The notes beneath the pieces were generated by a model. That model had not been told where the DNA came from. It ran no database searches and saw only the letters and a list, made by a program, of their open reading frames with translations. A DNA stretch of 64,000 bases, from the NCBI RefSeq assembly GCF_003122365.1, contig NZ_CP029254.1, forward strand, positions 1,178,001 through 1,242,000, written 5' to 3'. Positions 51,847 through 61,363 of this stretch are shown one piece after another (the stretch's first letter is position 1; the number at the start of each line of letters is the position of its first letter). The translations under genes and the position numbers were made by a program. The DNA is from Streptomyces spongiicola (lineage in GTDB: Bacteria; Actinomycetota; Actinomycetes; Streptomycetales; Streptomycetaceae).

Positions 51847-53229
51847 ATGACGCCCCAGCCGTTCGCGGAGCCGGCCCTGGCGGGACTCCGCGACTCCCTG
51901 GCCGGTGAGGCCGTCACTCCGGACGACGCAGGCTACGACGAGGCCCGGGCGCTCTTCAACGCGATGATCGACCGGCGGCCCTCCGTGATCGTCCAGTGCG
52001 AGTCGGCCGCCGACGTCGCCGCGGCGGTCGGGTTCGCCCGGCAGCACGGCCTCGAACTCGCCGTCCGCGGCGGCGGCCACGGCGTCGCCGGGCCGGCGGC
52101 CACCGACGGCGGCCTCGTGGTCGACCTGCGGCGGATGCACGCCGTCACGGTCGACCCGGACGCCCGAACCGCCCGCGTCGGCGGCGGAGCCACCATGAGC
52201 GACCTGGACCGGGCCACCCAGCCGTACGCGCTGGCGACCACGGGCGGACGGGCCTCCACCACCGGGCTGGGCGGCTTCGTCCTGGGCGGTGGATCGGGCT
52301 GGCTGGAGCGGAAGTTCGGCCTCGCCTGCGACAACCTGGTGGCCGTGGACCTGGTGACGGCCGACGGCACCGAGGTGCGTGCGAGCGAGGAGGAGAACCC
52401 GGAGCTGTTCTGGGCGCTGCACGGCGGCGGAGGGAACTTCGGCGTGGCCACGTCCCTGACGCTGCGGCTGCATCCGCTGCCCGCCATGTCCGTCGCGTTC
52501 CTGTTCTTCCCGGCGGAGCGCGGGGCCGAGGTGCTCCCCGTGTACCGGGAGGTGCTGGAGTCCGCGCCCGACGAGACGGGCGGCGGCTTCATCTACCTCA
52601 CCGGCCCGCCCGAGGACTTCATGCCCGGGCACCTGGTGGGGCGGGCCGTGGCCCTGGTGCTGGTGACCCACGCCGGCCCGGAGCCGGAGCTGCGCGAGGC
52701 CGCGGCGCCGCTGCTCGGCCTCGGGCACGAGGCCGAGATCCTGAGGGAGCTTCCGTACGCCGAACTCCAGTGCATGATCGACGACCCGCCCGGCCTGCGG
52801 AACTACTGGTCGGCGGAGTACCTCCGGGCCCTGCCCGACCCGGCCGTGGACGCCTTCTGCGCCCGCGCCGACAGCATGATCGTACCGTCGAACACCCAGC
52901 ACATCCTGTTCCCGATGGGCGGGGCACTGCGCCGGGGCGACTCCGGGTGGCCGCTGCCGTGGCGCACCGCGCGGTGGGTGCTGCACCCCTTCGCCATCTG
53001 GGAGGACCCTGACGACGACGAGCGCGGCCGGCAGTGGGTCCGCGACGCCCGGACCGACATGGCCCCCTGGTCCGCCGGCCAGGTGTACCTGAACTTCATC
53101 GGCGACGAGGGCCGGGAGCGGGTGGTGGCCGGGTTCGGCGCCGAGAACTACCGGCGGCTCGCCGGCGTGAAGGCGGCCTACGACCCCGGCAACGTGTTCC
53201 GGCTGAACCACAACATCAAGCCGGGCTGA
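51847..53229 (+). CDS. FAD-linked oxidase with BBE domain
   Basis: The 460-residue flavoenzyme has an FAD-binding domain (VQCESAADVAAAVGFARQHG, LAVRGGGHGVAG with the His that carries FAD, GGLVVDLRRMHAV) and a C-terminal berberine-bridge segment ending NYRRLAGVKAAYDPGNVFRLN. The Cys that forms a second FAD bond in many members is absent (ASTTGLGG region), so the flavin is probably held by His only. It oxidises an alcohol, sugar or amine of unknown identity. GAAGGGGG precedes ATG 51847. It lies 40 bases before the pucR gene and may be co-transcribed with it. Confidence 0.88.
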   Translation: MTPQPFAEPALAGLRDSLAGEAVTPDDAGYDEARALFNAMIDRRPSVIVQCESAADVAAAVGFARQHGLELAVRGGGHGVAGPAATDGGLVVDLRRMHAVTVDPDARTARVGGGATMSDLDRATQPYALATTGGRASTTGLGGFVLGGGSGWLERKFGLACDNLVAVDLVTADGTEVRASEEENPELFWALHGGGGNFGVATSLTLRLHPLPAMSVAFLFFPAERGAEVLPVYREVLESAPDETGGGFIYLTGPPEDFMPGHLVGRAVALVLVTHAGPEPELREAAAPLLGLGHEAEILRELPYAELQCMIDDPPGLRNYWSAEYLRALPDPAVDAFCARADSMIVPSNTQHILFPMGGALRRGDSGWPLPWRTARWVLHPFAIWEDPDDDERGRQWVRDARTDMAPWSAGQVYLNFIGDEGRERVVAGFGAENYRRLAGVKAAYDPGNVFRLNHNIKPG

Positions 53230-53269
53230 CAGTTGTCCTTCGAAGTTTCGCCCAGGTAGCGTCCCCGCC

Positions 53270-54907
53270 ATGGAAACACAGGGCGGGATCACCGTGCAGC
53301 GGGCACTCGAACTGCCCGCGCTGCGCGGCGGGCTGCCGGAGGTCGTCGCCGGAGCCGACCGGCTGAGCCGCGCGGTGCGCTGGGTGCACGCCGGTGAGGT
53401 GCCCAACATCGCCTCCCTGCTCAAGGGCGGCGAACTGCTGCTGACCACGGGACTCGGGCTGGGCACCCGGCCCGCGGAGCAGCGGGCCTTCGTGCAGCGG
53501 CTGGCGGACCGCGGAATCGCGGCACTGGTCGTGGAACTCGGCCCGCGCTTCACCCGGCTGCCCGCCGGCATCGTCGAGGCCGCCAGGGCGGCCGGACTGC
53601 CGCTGATCCAGCTCCACCGGGAGGTCCCCTTCGTCTCGGTCACCGAGGAGGTCCACACCGAGATCGTCAACGGGCACTACACGCTGCTCCGGCGGGCGGA
53701 AGAGGTGTACCGGCAGTGCACCGGGGCCCTCCTCGAAGGCGGCGGTGTCCCCCAGGTGCTGCGCGTCCTGGCCGACTTCACCGCCAACCCGGTGTTCCTG
53801 GAGACCGCCGACGGACGGCTGCTGTACGCGGCGGGCACCGGGACGGGCCCGGCCGCGGCCGATCCGCTCCAGGTGTGGGAGGGGCTGCGCGGCCGGCGGT
53901 CGGCAAGGGACGCGGGGCCGCCGTCCGGATCGGTCCTCGTGGACGTGCCGGGCGGCGGGCACGGCGCCGGGGCGGTACGGGCGCGGCTCGTGCTGCTCGC
54001 CGTGTCCGGGCAGCTCCTCCCGGTGCACCGGATGGCGGCCGAACGCGCGGCGGGGGTGCTCGCGGTCGTGCTGATGCAGGCCCGGCAGGAGGAGGAGCTG
54101 GCGGCACGCGGCCGCGGTGACTTCCTCACCGACCTCGCCGAGGGCCGCATCGCCGCGGACGACGCACCCGCGCAGGCGAGGGTCCTGGGCTTCCGGCCCG
54201 GTGACGGCCCGCTGCTGCCGGTGGTGATGCGGCTCGCCCCCGAACCGTCCCCGTCCGGCAACTGGGCAGTGCTGGCGAGGGCGGTGCCGGAGGAGCTGGC
54301 GTCCGTCGGTGTGCCGGTGCTGCTCGGGGTGCGCCCCGTGGAGGGGCGGGTGCCGCTGCTGCTCGGGCTGCGCTCGGAGCCGGAGCGTACGGCGGTGGCC
54401 GACCGGGTCGCGGAGGCGCTGCGGGCCGGCCTGGAGCGGGCCGGTATGGCCGGTCCCGCACGGGCCGGTGCCCATCCGCCGGTGATCGTCGTCGGTGTGC
54501 CGGGCGGCTGGGCGGCGGCCTCGGCGGGCCTGCGGCATGCCGCGGAGACCGCGGCGGCGGCGCAGGGACTGCCCGACCGTCCGTGGTACGACGCCCGCCG
54601 GCTCGACATCGACCTGCTGCTGTGGCGACTGCGGGACCACCCCGATCTCGCGGCGTTCGTGGACCGTGCGGTCGGCCCGCTCCTGGAGCACGACCGCACG
54701 TCCCGGCCGCCGCTGCTGCCCACCCTGGCGACGTTCCTCGCCCATGCGGGACGCAAGGCGGAGACGGCCCGGGAACTCCATCTCAACCGCCAGACCCTCT
54801 ACAACCGGCTGGCCCGCATCTCCGACCTGCTCGGCACGGACCTGGACGACCCCCAGACGGTCCTCGCCCTCTCCCTCGCCCTGCGCGCCCGCCGCCACAC
54901 CCGGTGA
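53270..54907 (+). CDS. PucR-family transcriptional regulator
   Basis: The 545-residue regulator has an N-terminal purine-catabolism (PucR) domain (ITVQRALELPALRGGLPEVV, WVHAGEVPNIASLLKGGELL), a GGDEF-like middle region, and a C-terminal HTH_30 domain (TARELHLNRQTLYNRLARIS, then DDPQTVLALSLALRAR). Such proteins control purine, amine or amino-acid catabolism. It follows the flavoenzyme gene by 40 bases on the same strand, and that gene may be its target. The stop codon lies in the left arm of a strong terminator. Confidence 0.9.
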   Translation: METQGGITVQRALELPALRGGLPEVVAGADRLSRAVRWVHAGEVPNIASLLKGGELLLTTGLGLGTRPAEQRAFVQRLADRGIAALVVELGPRFTRLPAGIVEAARAAGLPLIQLHREVPFVSVTEEVHTEIVNGHYTLLRRAEEVYRQCTGALLEGGGVPQVLRVLADFTANPVFLETADGRLLYAAGTGTGPAAADPLQVWEGLRGRRSARDAGPPSGSVLVDVPGGGHGAGAVRARLVLLAVSGQLLPVHRMAAERAAGVLAVVLMQARQEEELAARGRGDFLTDLAEGRIAADDAPAQARVLGFRPGDGPLLPVVMRLAPEPSPSGNWAVLARAVPEELASVGVPVLLGVRPVEGRVPLLLGLRSEPERTAVADRVAEALRAGLERAGMAGPARAGAHPPVIVVGVPGGWAAASAGLRHAAETAAAAQGLPDRPWYDARRLDIDLLLWRLRDHPDLAAFVDRAVGPLLEHDRTSRPPLLPTLATFLAHAGRKAETARELHLNRQTLYNRLARISDLLGTDLDDPQTVLALSLALRARRHTR

Positions 54908-54944
54908 GAGGCCCGCGGGGGAGGCCGCGCGGGCCTCTCACCGG
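54901..54944 (+). terminator. 17-bp hairpin overlapping the pucR stop
   Basis: A perfect stem (CCGGTGAGAGGCCCGCG at 54901-54917, complement at 54928-54944) with a 10-base loop contains the TGA stop of the pucR gene (54905-54907). Confidence 0.85.
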
Positions 54945-55080
54945 GTGTGCGCGTCCGCCGGTCCGGCCGGGCGGCCGTGCCGGGCGGCCGTGCCGGGCGG
55001 CCGTGCGCGTGCGCCGGACCGGGCGGCCGGAGCGGCCGGGTGATGCGGACCGAGGGCACCGCGGCCCGGTGGCCTGCCCG

Positions 55081-55185
55081 AGCCGGGAGACCGGGGAAGC
55101 CGGGGAAGCCGGGGAAGCAGGGGAAGCCGGGAGACCGGGGAAGCAGGGGACATCAGGGCAGCGGGGGAGACCGCGGAAGCAGGGC
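55081..55185. repeat. GGGGAAGCCG-type short tandem repeats
   Basis: Repeats with a period of about 9 bases (GGGGAAGCC, GGGGAAGCA) and interspersed GGGAGACC words occupy the gap between the convergent pucR and glycosyltransferase genes. Just left of them (54965-55005) GGGCGGCCGTGCC is repeated three times. Confidence 0.75.
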
Positions 55186-55208
55186 GGCACCGGTACGGCC
55201 GGCCGCCG

Positions 55209-56297
55209 TCAGGCCGTAAACGGGCGCGACGGCCGGGTGAGTTCGTCATAGACGCTCAGGATCTGGGCGACGGTCTCGTCCTCCGTCGGCCAGGTCGCCG
55301 CCTGGGCCGGGCCCGCCGCCGAGAGCCGGCGGCGGCGATCGGGGTCCGCCAGCAGGCGGCTGACCGCGGCGGCCAGCGCCACGGCGTCCCCGTAGGGCAC
55401 GAACTCGGCTGCCGCGCCGACGAGTTCGGGTGTGCCGCCGACCCGGGTCGCCACCAGCGGCACCCCCAGCCGGAGGGCTTCCTGGGCGAGCACCGAGCGG
55501 GCCTCCCAACTGCTCGGGAGCAGCGCCAGATCCGACACCGCCAGCAGCTCTCCGATGTCGTCGCGGCGACCGAGGAGCCGTACCGGCAGGCCCTCCCCGT
55601 CGATGCGCCGCTGCAGCCGGGCGCGTTCCCGCCCCTCCCCCGCGACCGCGACCAGCGGAACGGGGTCGAGCCCGAGCCACCGGTGGGACGCGTCGAGCAG
55701 GGTGCCGTGGCCGCGGCCGCGTTCGAGTCTGCCGACGGCCGTCAGCAACGGCCGGTCGACCGCGCCCAGTTCGGCCCGCACCTTGCTCTCCGGACGGTCC
55801 GGGCGCGGAGGTGGTACGGCGACGGGGGCGAGGCGGGCGTCGCGCGCGCCCCGGCTCCGGGCCCGGTCCACCAGCTCGGAGGACGTCCCGAGCACGACCG
55901 TGGCCGCCCTCGCCGCCCTCCGCTCCAGCATCCGCGTCACCCTCCCGCGCGCTCCCACGGCCCGGGGCCGGGTGTGCAGGGTGACCACCAGCGGCAGACG
56001 CCGTCCGCTGATCGCCAGGGCGGTCCGCACCGCGGCGTCGAGGCCGTGGGCGTGGACGACGTCCGCTTCCGCGCACACCGCCCGGAGCGATCCGACCGTT
56101 GCCGGGTCGCCGCGGCGCGGCACGGGCACGAACCGCGCCCCCGTGCCGGGGAAGTCGTATTCGAGCTCCAGGGGTGCGGGCGCGCACACGGTCACCCCCA
56201 CTCCCCTCGCCACCAGGCCCCCGGCCAGTGACCTGACGTGAGCGCTGCCGCCCGCATTGCCGCCGCCCAGTACCTGGACCGTACGCAGCTGTGTCAC
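55209..56297 (-). CDS. GT4-family glycosyltransferase
   Basis: The 362-residue GT-B enzyme has VLGGGNAGGSAHVRSLAGGL at the N-terminus and the acceptor-domain VVHAHGLDAAVRTAL. The C-terminal donor domain has LLTAVGRLERGRGHGTLLDA, LLPSSWEARSVLAQEALRLG and VPLVATRVGGTPELVGAAAE, with the EX7E acidic pair partly visible. The sugar donor is unknown. GTG 56297 is chosen because homology starts there. It is upstream of recN in map order but separated by 600 bases, so it is an independent unit. Confidence 0.86.
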   Translation of the reverse strand: MTQLRTVQVLGGGNAGGSAHVRSLAGGLVARGVGVTVCAPAPLELEYDFPGTGARFVPVPRRGDPATVGSLRAVCAEADVVHAHGLDAAVRTALAISGRRLPLVVTLHTRPRAVGARGRVTRMLERRAARAATVVLGTSSELVDRARSRGARDARLAPVAVPPPRPDRPESKVRAELGAVDRPLLTAVGRLERGRGHGTLLDASHRWLGLDPVPLVAVAGEGRERARLQRRIDGEGLPVRLLGRRDDIGELLAVSDLALLPSSWEARSVLAQEALRLGVPLVATRVGGTPELVGAAAEFVPYGDAVALAAAVSRLLADPDRRRRLSAAGPAQAATWPTEDETVAQILSVYDELTRPSRPFTA

Positions 56298-56896
56298 GCG
56301 CCAAGGATGCCAGTCCGCACGCACGTTCCGGCACCGCTATCGTGTCGTTCCCGTGTCCGCGGCCTCAACGGCCTCACGCGTATCACCCACACGGGTGAGC
56401 GCACACCGGCGGACACGGGCTCGTCCGAAACGGTTCCGCGACCTGGATTGCGGGTGGGAGGCGTTGGCGCCCGGCGTCCTTCCGTACGTCAGGCGTCATT
56501 GGGGCGCTCCGACGGCGCACGGCGCGCCGCGTGCGCCGGTTTCACGCCGTACACCACCCGGGCGACCGCCACGGCCCCCGCCGCTCGGCCCCGGCTCCAT
56601 GCCTCGCACGGGCTCTCACGGCCTCGCACGGGCTCCCTCCCGGCCCGGCCCGCGCGAACGCCCCAGGGCGTTTCGGGTAGCCCCGCGCGGCGGTGTGGAA
56701 CGGCGCCCCCAACCGGCGGCGGGCCGGTAAGCGCATCGCACAGCTGGGTCCACCGAACCCGGCGGCCCGCACCGCCTAGCGGGTCCACCGAACCCGGCGG
56801 CCCGCACCGCCCACCGGGTCCACGGCCGGCACGGCCGGTCCACGCCTCCCGGCGGCCCGGCGGGTCCACCCCCGGCATCCGGCGCCGGCCGTGTGC
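56298..56896. other. 599-base gap with direct repeats
   Basis: No gene is supported. The glycosyltransferase promoter lies at the left end and the recN 3' side at the right end. The gap has repeated CGCACGGGCTC words (about 56596-56634) and the 31-base duplication at 56746-56811. Confidence 0.5.
56746..56811. repeat. 31-base tandem duplication (period 35)
   Basis: The block starting GGGTCCACCGAACCCGGCGG at 56746-56776 is repeated exactly at 56781-56811, separated by 4 bases. A shorter third echo (CGGGTCCAC) follows near 56814 and 56859. Confidence 0.8.
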
Positions 56897-58627
56897 TCAG
56901 ACCTCCGCGCGCGCCGTCGCCAGCAGTTCCTCCGCGTGCGCCCGCGCCGTCTCCGAGTCCTCCTGGCCGGCGAGCATCCGGGACAACTCGCGCACCCGGT
57001 CCTCCCCCTGGAGGACCGTGACCCCGGACCGGGTCACCGATCCGTCGTCGGTCTTCTCCACCAGCAGCTGCCGGTCGGCGAACGCCGCCACCTGCGGCAG
57101 ATGGGTCACCACGACCACCTGCGCGGACTTGGCGAGCTTGGCGAGGCGCCGGCCGATCTCCACCGCCGCCTTGCCGCCGACCCCCGCGTCAACCTCGTCG
57201 AAGAGGTACGTCGGCACCGGGTCGGTCCCCGCGAAGACGACCTCCACCGCCAGCATCACACGCGAGAGCTCGCCACCGGAGGCCCCCTTGGCGATCGGCC
57301 GCGGCTGCGCGCCCGGGTGCGGGGCCAGCAGCAGCTCGACCTCGTCGGCACCCGACGGCGCGTACGCGACGGTGCGCCCGTTGACGTCGACCCCGTCGGG
57401 GTCGTCGGTCTGCCGGACGGCGATCGTGACGCGCGCGTGCGGCATCGCGAGATGCGCCAGCTCCGCCGTCACCGCCTCCGCGAACCGGGCCGCCGCCGCC
57501 GTACGGGCGTCCGTCAGCGCCTGGGCGAGGCCCGACAGTTCGGTGCGCAGCGCGTCGCGTTCCGCCGTCAGCTCGCCGATCCGGTCGTCGTCGCCCTCGA
57601 GTTCGGTCAGCCGGCCGGCGCCCTCCTCGGCCCAGGCCAGGACGGCGGTGACGTCCTGGCCGTACTTGCGGGTGAGCGCGCCGAGCGCGGCCCGCCGCTC
57701 CTCGACCGCCGCGAGCCTCAGCGGATCGGCGTCGAGGTCGTCCGCGTAGCCGGCGAGTTCGCCCGCGACGTCGGCGAGCAGGATGGAGATCTCGCCCATC
57801 CGGTCGGCGAGCGCGGCCAGCGCCGGATCGTGGGCGCGCACGGCGTCCAGGGCGCGCCCGGCGCCGGCGACGAGCGTGGCCGCGTCGACGCCCTCGGGAT
57901 CCTCGGGGTTCCCCGCGAGCGCCGTGTGCGCCGCGGACGCGGCGGCGGCGAGGGCCTCGGCATGGCCCAGCCGCTCGGCCTCGGCGGCCAGCTCCCTGTC
58001 CTCACCGGCCCGCGGTTCCACGGCCGCGACCTCGTTCAGCCCAAAACGCAGCAGGTCGGCTTCCTGGGCGCGGTCACGGGCACGGGTGGTCAGGTCGGCC
58101 AGCTCGGTGGAGACGGCCCTCAGCCGCCGGTACGCGGCCGCGTACTTCGCGTGCGGCCCGGCGACCGCGTCCCCCGCGTACCGGTCCAGGGCCTGCCGCT
58201 GGCGGGCTGGCTTCAGCAGCCCCTGCTGGTCCGTCTGCCCGTGTACGGCCACCAGTTCGTCGGCCAGCTCGGCCAGCATGCCGACCGGAACCGAGCGCCC
58301 GCCGAGGTGCGCCCGGGAACGGCCCTCCGCGGAGACCGTCCGGCTGATCAGCAGCGCCCCGTCGTCGAGTTCGGCGCCCGCCTCCTCGGCCCGTACCGCC
58401 ACCGGGGCGCCCGCGGGCACACTGACCCGCCCCTCCACGACGGCAGACCTGGCGCCGATCCGTACGAGGGCGGGGTCGGCTCGCCCGCCGAGCAGCAGCC
58501 CGAGGCTGGTGACGACCATGGTCTTGCCCGCACCGGTCTCACCCGTGACCGCCGTGAACCCCGGCGACAGCTCGACGACGGCGTCGTCGATGACCCCGAG
58601 CGACCGTATCCGCATCTCCTCCAACAC
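56897..58627 (-). CDS. recN: DNA repair protein RecN
   Basis: The 576-residue SMC-like ATPase acts in double-strand break repair. Walker A is VTGETGAGKTMVV near residue 31. Two coiled-coil arms span about 155-380, and the C-terminal ATPase half has the signature GASGGELSRVMLAVEVVF and Walker B YLFDEVDAGVGGKAAVEIGR. GTG 58627 follows AAGG with 8-base spacing; ATG four codons later is an alternative. It is downstream of nadK with a 450-base gap, the usual tlyA-nadK-recN order. Confidence 0.95.
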   Translation of the reverse strand: MLEEMRIRSLGVIDDAVVELSPGFTAVTGETGAGKTMVVTSLGLLLGGRADPALVRIGARSAVVEGRVSVPAGAPVAVRAEEAGAELDDGALLISRTVSAEGRSRAHLGGRSVPVGMLAELADELVAVHGQTDQQGLLKPARQRQALDRYAGDAVAGPHAKYAAAYRRLRAVSTELADLTTRARDRAQEADLLRFGLNEVAAVEPRAGEDRELAAEAERLGHAEALAAAASAAHTALAGNPEDPEGVDAATLVAGAGRALDAVRAHDPALAALADRMGEISILLADVAGELAGYADDLDADPLRLAAVEERRAALGALTRKYGQDVTAVLAWAEEGAGRLTELEGDDDRIGELTAERDALRTELSGLAQALTDARTAAAARFAEAVTAELAHLAMPHARVTIAVRQTDDPDGVDVNGRTVAYAPSGADEVELLLAPHPGAQPRPIAKGASGGELSRVMLAVEVVFAGTDPVPTYLFDEVDAGVGGKAAVEIGRRLAKLAKSAQVVVVTHLPQVAAFADRQLLVEKTDDGSVTRSGVTVLQGEDRVRELSRMLAGQEDSETARAHAEELLATARAEV

Positions 58628-59080
58628 GGGGAAGACCTTACGAGGTCCGGGGCCGCGCGTGCGACGGCCCCCGCCTCACGGGTACGCATCCGCAGGTCGG
58701 CGCGCCCCTCATCACCCGTGGGAGTGGTGGCCGGCGCGAGCGCCGGCGGTCGGGCGCAGGACCCGCGCACCCCGACGCGACGGACCCGGTCCGGTCGACG
58801 GCCGGCGGCCGCGAGCCGCCGGGGAAGGCACGCTCGGGACCGCCGGGCACCGGACGGCGGCCATCCACGAGACCATGAGCGAAACCGCCCACGACGCCCC
58901 GCGCGAGACCGCCCGCCACGGCGGCAGCCGCACACGGAGGCGGCGAGCCGGAGCCCGGGGACGGCGAACCGAAGCCCGGGGACGGCGAGCCGGAGCCCGG
59001 AGGCGGCGAACCGGAGCCCGGGGACGGCCCGCTCGCCACCACGCCGGCAGCGCCTCCGGCGCGCGGCCGCACGGCCGCTG
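58628..59080. other. 453-base gap between nadK and recN with 21-base repeats
   Basis: A minisatellite (58940-59030) occupies part of the gap. Minus-strand frames through it give Gly-Leu-Arg-Phe/Leu-Ala repeats but have no ribosome site or homology. The recN promoter is probably in 58628-58750. Confidence 0.5.
58940..59030. repeat. 21-base tandem repeat (GGCGArCCGrAGCCCGGrGAC)
   Basis: About four units differing at a few purine positions follow each other. The period is seven codons, so any frame across it reads as a 7-residue repeat. Confidence 0.75.
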
Positions 59081-60022
59081 TCAGGTGTCGCCGTGCGGGG
59101 CGCCCCGCCAGCCCGAGACGGGCAGCGCGAACTTCGCCACCAGCCGGTCCGTGAACGACGCGTGATGCAGCCGGGCCAGCCGTACGGGAACCTCGCCGCG
59201 CCGCACCTCCACCCGCGCCGCGGCCGGCAGCTCGACGGCGCGGCGCCCGTCGCACCACAGCACACCGTGCGGGGTGTCGGGCTGCACCTCGACCGCGAGG
59301 ACCGACGACGGCGAGGTGACCAGGGGCTTCGCGAACAGGGCATGGGCGCTGATCGGCACCATCAGCAGCGCCTCGACCTCGGGCCAGACCACCGGCCCGC
59401 CCGCCGAGAAGGCGTACGCGGTCGACCCCGTCGGAGTGGCGCACACGATTCCGTCGCAGCCGAAGCCGCTCACCGGCCGCCCGTCGACCTCCAGGACGAC
59501 CTCGAGCATCCGCTCCGGGGAGACCTTCTGCACGGCGGCCTCGTTCAGCGCCCAGTCGCGGTGCACGATGTCGCCGTTGCGGCGGACGGCCACATCGATC
59601 GTCATCCGCTCCTCGACCTCGTACTCCCGGGTCACGACCCGGTCCACGACCCGGTCCAGGTCGTCCCGCTCCGCCTCGGCGAGGAACCCGACCCGCCCCA
59701 GGTTGACCCCGAGCATCGGGACCCCGGAGGCCCGGGCGAACTCGGCCCCGCGCAGCAGCGTGCCGTCCCCGCCGAGCACGATGAGCAGCTCGCACCCGTC
59801 GAGCACCTCCGGCGTCGCCTCGGGCACCGTCTCCACGGACCGCGGCAGCGGCAGGTCGGCGGCCTCGAAGGCGAGCACCCGCACCCCGATTCCCGCGCGC
59901 AGCAGCCCCTGGACGACGAGTTCCGCGCTGCGGATCGCCGCGGGCCGGCCGGTATGGGCCAGCAGGAACACGGTGCGGGTCCGGGCCCGCGCCTCCAGGG
60001 TGGTCACACTCGTATCGGTCAA
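59081..60022 (-). CDS. nadK: NAD kinase
   Basis: The 313-residue enzyme phosphorylates NAD to NADP. The GGDG motif is in LLIVLGGDGTLLRGAEFARA near residue 87, followed by NLGRVGFLAE. The conserved NE/D region is DWALNEAAVQK and the third motif FGCDGIVCATPTGSTAYAFS. It starts with TTG (60020-60022) overlapping the tlyA TGA, so translation is coupled to tlyA; rare TTG starts usually reduce expression. Confidence 0.95.
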   Translation of the reverse strand: MTDTSVTTLEARARTRTVFLLAHTGRPAAIRSAELVVQGLLRAGIGVRVLAFEAADLPLPRSVETVPEATPEVLDGCELLIVLGGDGTLLRGAEFARASGVPMLGVNLGRVGFLAEAERDDLDRVVDRVVTREYEVEERMTIDVAVRRNGDIVHRDWALNEAAVQKVSPERMLEVVLEVDGRPVSGFGCDGIVCATPTGSTAYAFSAGGPVVWPEVEALLMVPISAHALFAKPLVTSPSSVLAVEVQPDTPHGVLWCDGRRAVELPAAARVEVRRGEVPVRLARLHHASFTDRLVAKFALPVSGWRGAPHGDT

Positions 60023-60834
60023 CGCGGCCCCTCCGCAACTGCGCGCTCGACGTCCGCCGGGTCGAGCTCCGGTGCCCCGGCCCGGAGCCAGAGAAAGTAC
60101 TCGACATTGCCCGAGGGGCCCGGCAGCGGACTCGCGGTCACGCCGAGCACGCCGAGCCCCAGCTCGCCCGCCTGCCGCGCCACCGTCCGCACCGCCTCGG
60201 CACGCAGCTCCGGGCTGCGGACCACACCGCCGCTGCCGAGGCGCTCCCTGCCGACCTCGAACTGCGGCTTGACCATCAGGACGAGATCGGCGCCGGGCGC
60301 CGCGCAGCGCACCAGCGCGGGCAGCACCAGACCCAGCGGGATGAAGGAAAGGTCCCCGACGATCAGGTCCACCGCCTCCCCGCCGATCGCCTCCACGGTC
60401 AACTCACGGACATTCGTACGGTCCTTGACCGCCACGCGTTCATCACTGCGCAGCGACCAGGCCAGCTGTCCGTACCCGACGTCGACGGCGACGACACGGG
60501 AGGCACCGGCCCGCAGCAGCACATCGGTGAACCCGCCCGTGGAGGCGCCCGCGTCCAGCGCCCTTCGCCCCCGCGTCCGCAGGCCCCTCGGCACGAACGC
60601 CGCGAAGGCGCCGGCGAGCTTGTGACCGCCGCGGGAGACGTACTCGGGTTCGCCGTCGTCCCGGGCGACGACGATGGGGGCACTGGTCTCCACCTGCGTG
60701 GCGGGCTTGGCGGCGGTGCTGCCGCCGACGGTCACCCGTCCCGCCGCGATCAACCGGCTCGCGTGCTCGCGCGAGCGCGCCAGCTTGCGGCGTACCAGCT
60801 CGGCGTCGAGACGGCGGCGTGCCACTCCTGCCAC
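60019..60834 (-). CDS. tlyA: TlyA-family rRNA 2'-O-methyltransferase
   Basis: The 271-residue protein has an N-terminal S4-like domain (RRRLDAELVRRKLARSREHA, SRLIAAGRVTVGG) and a FtsJ-like SAM methyltransferase domain. The SAM loop is ALDAGASTGGFTDVLLRAGA, with the catalytic K-D-K-E type residues in SRGGHKLAGA, LIVGDLSFIPL, LVLMVKPQFEVG and GNVEYFLWLR. TlyA methylates cytidines in 16S and 23S rRNA and in mycobacteria sets capreomycin sensitivity. GTG 60834 has AGGAG 10 bases upstream. Confidence 0.93.
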   Translation of the reverse strand: MAGVARRRLDAELVRRKLARSREHASRLIAAGRVTVGGSTAAKPATQVETSAPIVVARDDGEPEYVSRGGHKLAGAFAAFVPRGLRTRGRRALDAGASTGGFTDVLLRAGASRVVAVDVGYGQLAWSLRSDERVAVKDRTNVRELTVEAIGGEAVDLIVGDLSFIPLGLVLPALVRCAAPGADLVLMVKPQFEVGRERLGSGGVVRSPELRAEAVRTVARQAGELGLGVLGVTASPLPGPSGNVEYFLWLRAGAPELDPADVERAVAEGPR

Positions 60835-60841
60835 GTTCGGT

Positions 60842-61321
60842 TCAGCTCCTGGGGTCGTACGGGTCGTCCGGCCGGGTGTCCAGCGCGGTCAGCGTGTCGC
60901 GCAGCCCCCGGTGTACATCCTCGTACACCGCCAGGTGGCCGTCCGCCGTGAGGTGGTCGGCGTCGCCCAGCCGCTCGAGGTGCGCGTCGACGCCGGCGTG
61001 GCCGGTGGGGACGCGCCCGACGCCCAGGGGCGCGGGCGCGGGAGCGGGGGCGGGGGCGGCGGCTGGATCGTGTGCCGGCTCCTCGGCCACGGGGCCGGCT
61101 CCGGTGGCGTCCCGGGCGACGGTGGACCGGGTGGCGTCCCGGGCGACGCCGCCTCCCGCGCCGTCCCGGGCGGCCACCGAGCCGCCACCGGGCGCGGGGG
61201 CAGGCCGCACGCCCGGGAGACCCGCCACGGGGTCCGGCGCCGGGAACGGCTCCCCCGTACCGACCTGCGCCGCCCCGGACGCCTCGTGCGCCGCCGGGGG
61301 CGTGTGGATCGAGTCGCTCAT
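60842..61321 (-). CDS. actinobacterial hypothetical protein upstream of tlyA
   Basis: The 159-residue protein has a Pro/Ala/Gly-rich variable N-terminal two-thirds. A short conserved-looking C-terminus reads GVDAHLERLGDADHLTADGH and LAVYEDVHRGLRDTLTALD, helical in character. It is seven bases upstream of tlyA and on the same strand, so it belongs to the tlyA-nadK operon. I recall similar short genes at this place in other Streptomyces, without a known function. It is divergent from the SCP2-like gene. Confidence 0.75.
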   Translation of the reverse strand: MSDSIHTPPAAHEASGAAQVGTGEPFPAPDPVAGLPGVRPAPAPGGGSVAARDGAGGGVARDATRSTVARDATGAGPVAEEPAHDPAAAPAPAPAPAPLGVGRVPTGHAGVDAHLERLGDADHLTADGHLAVYEDVHRGLRDTLTALDTRPDDPYDPRS

Positions 61322-61363
61322 GCCCAGACGCTACCGCGAAGCGCTGGGGTACCGTCGATCACA

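Noticed and set aside
58638..60107. A 489-residue minus-strand frame across nadK and the repeats
   Set aside because: It is out of frame with nadK and its Gly-Ser-Pro repeats come from the 21-base minisatellite.
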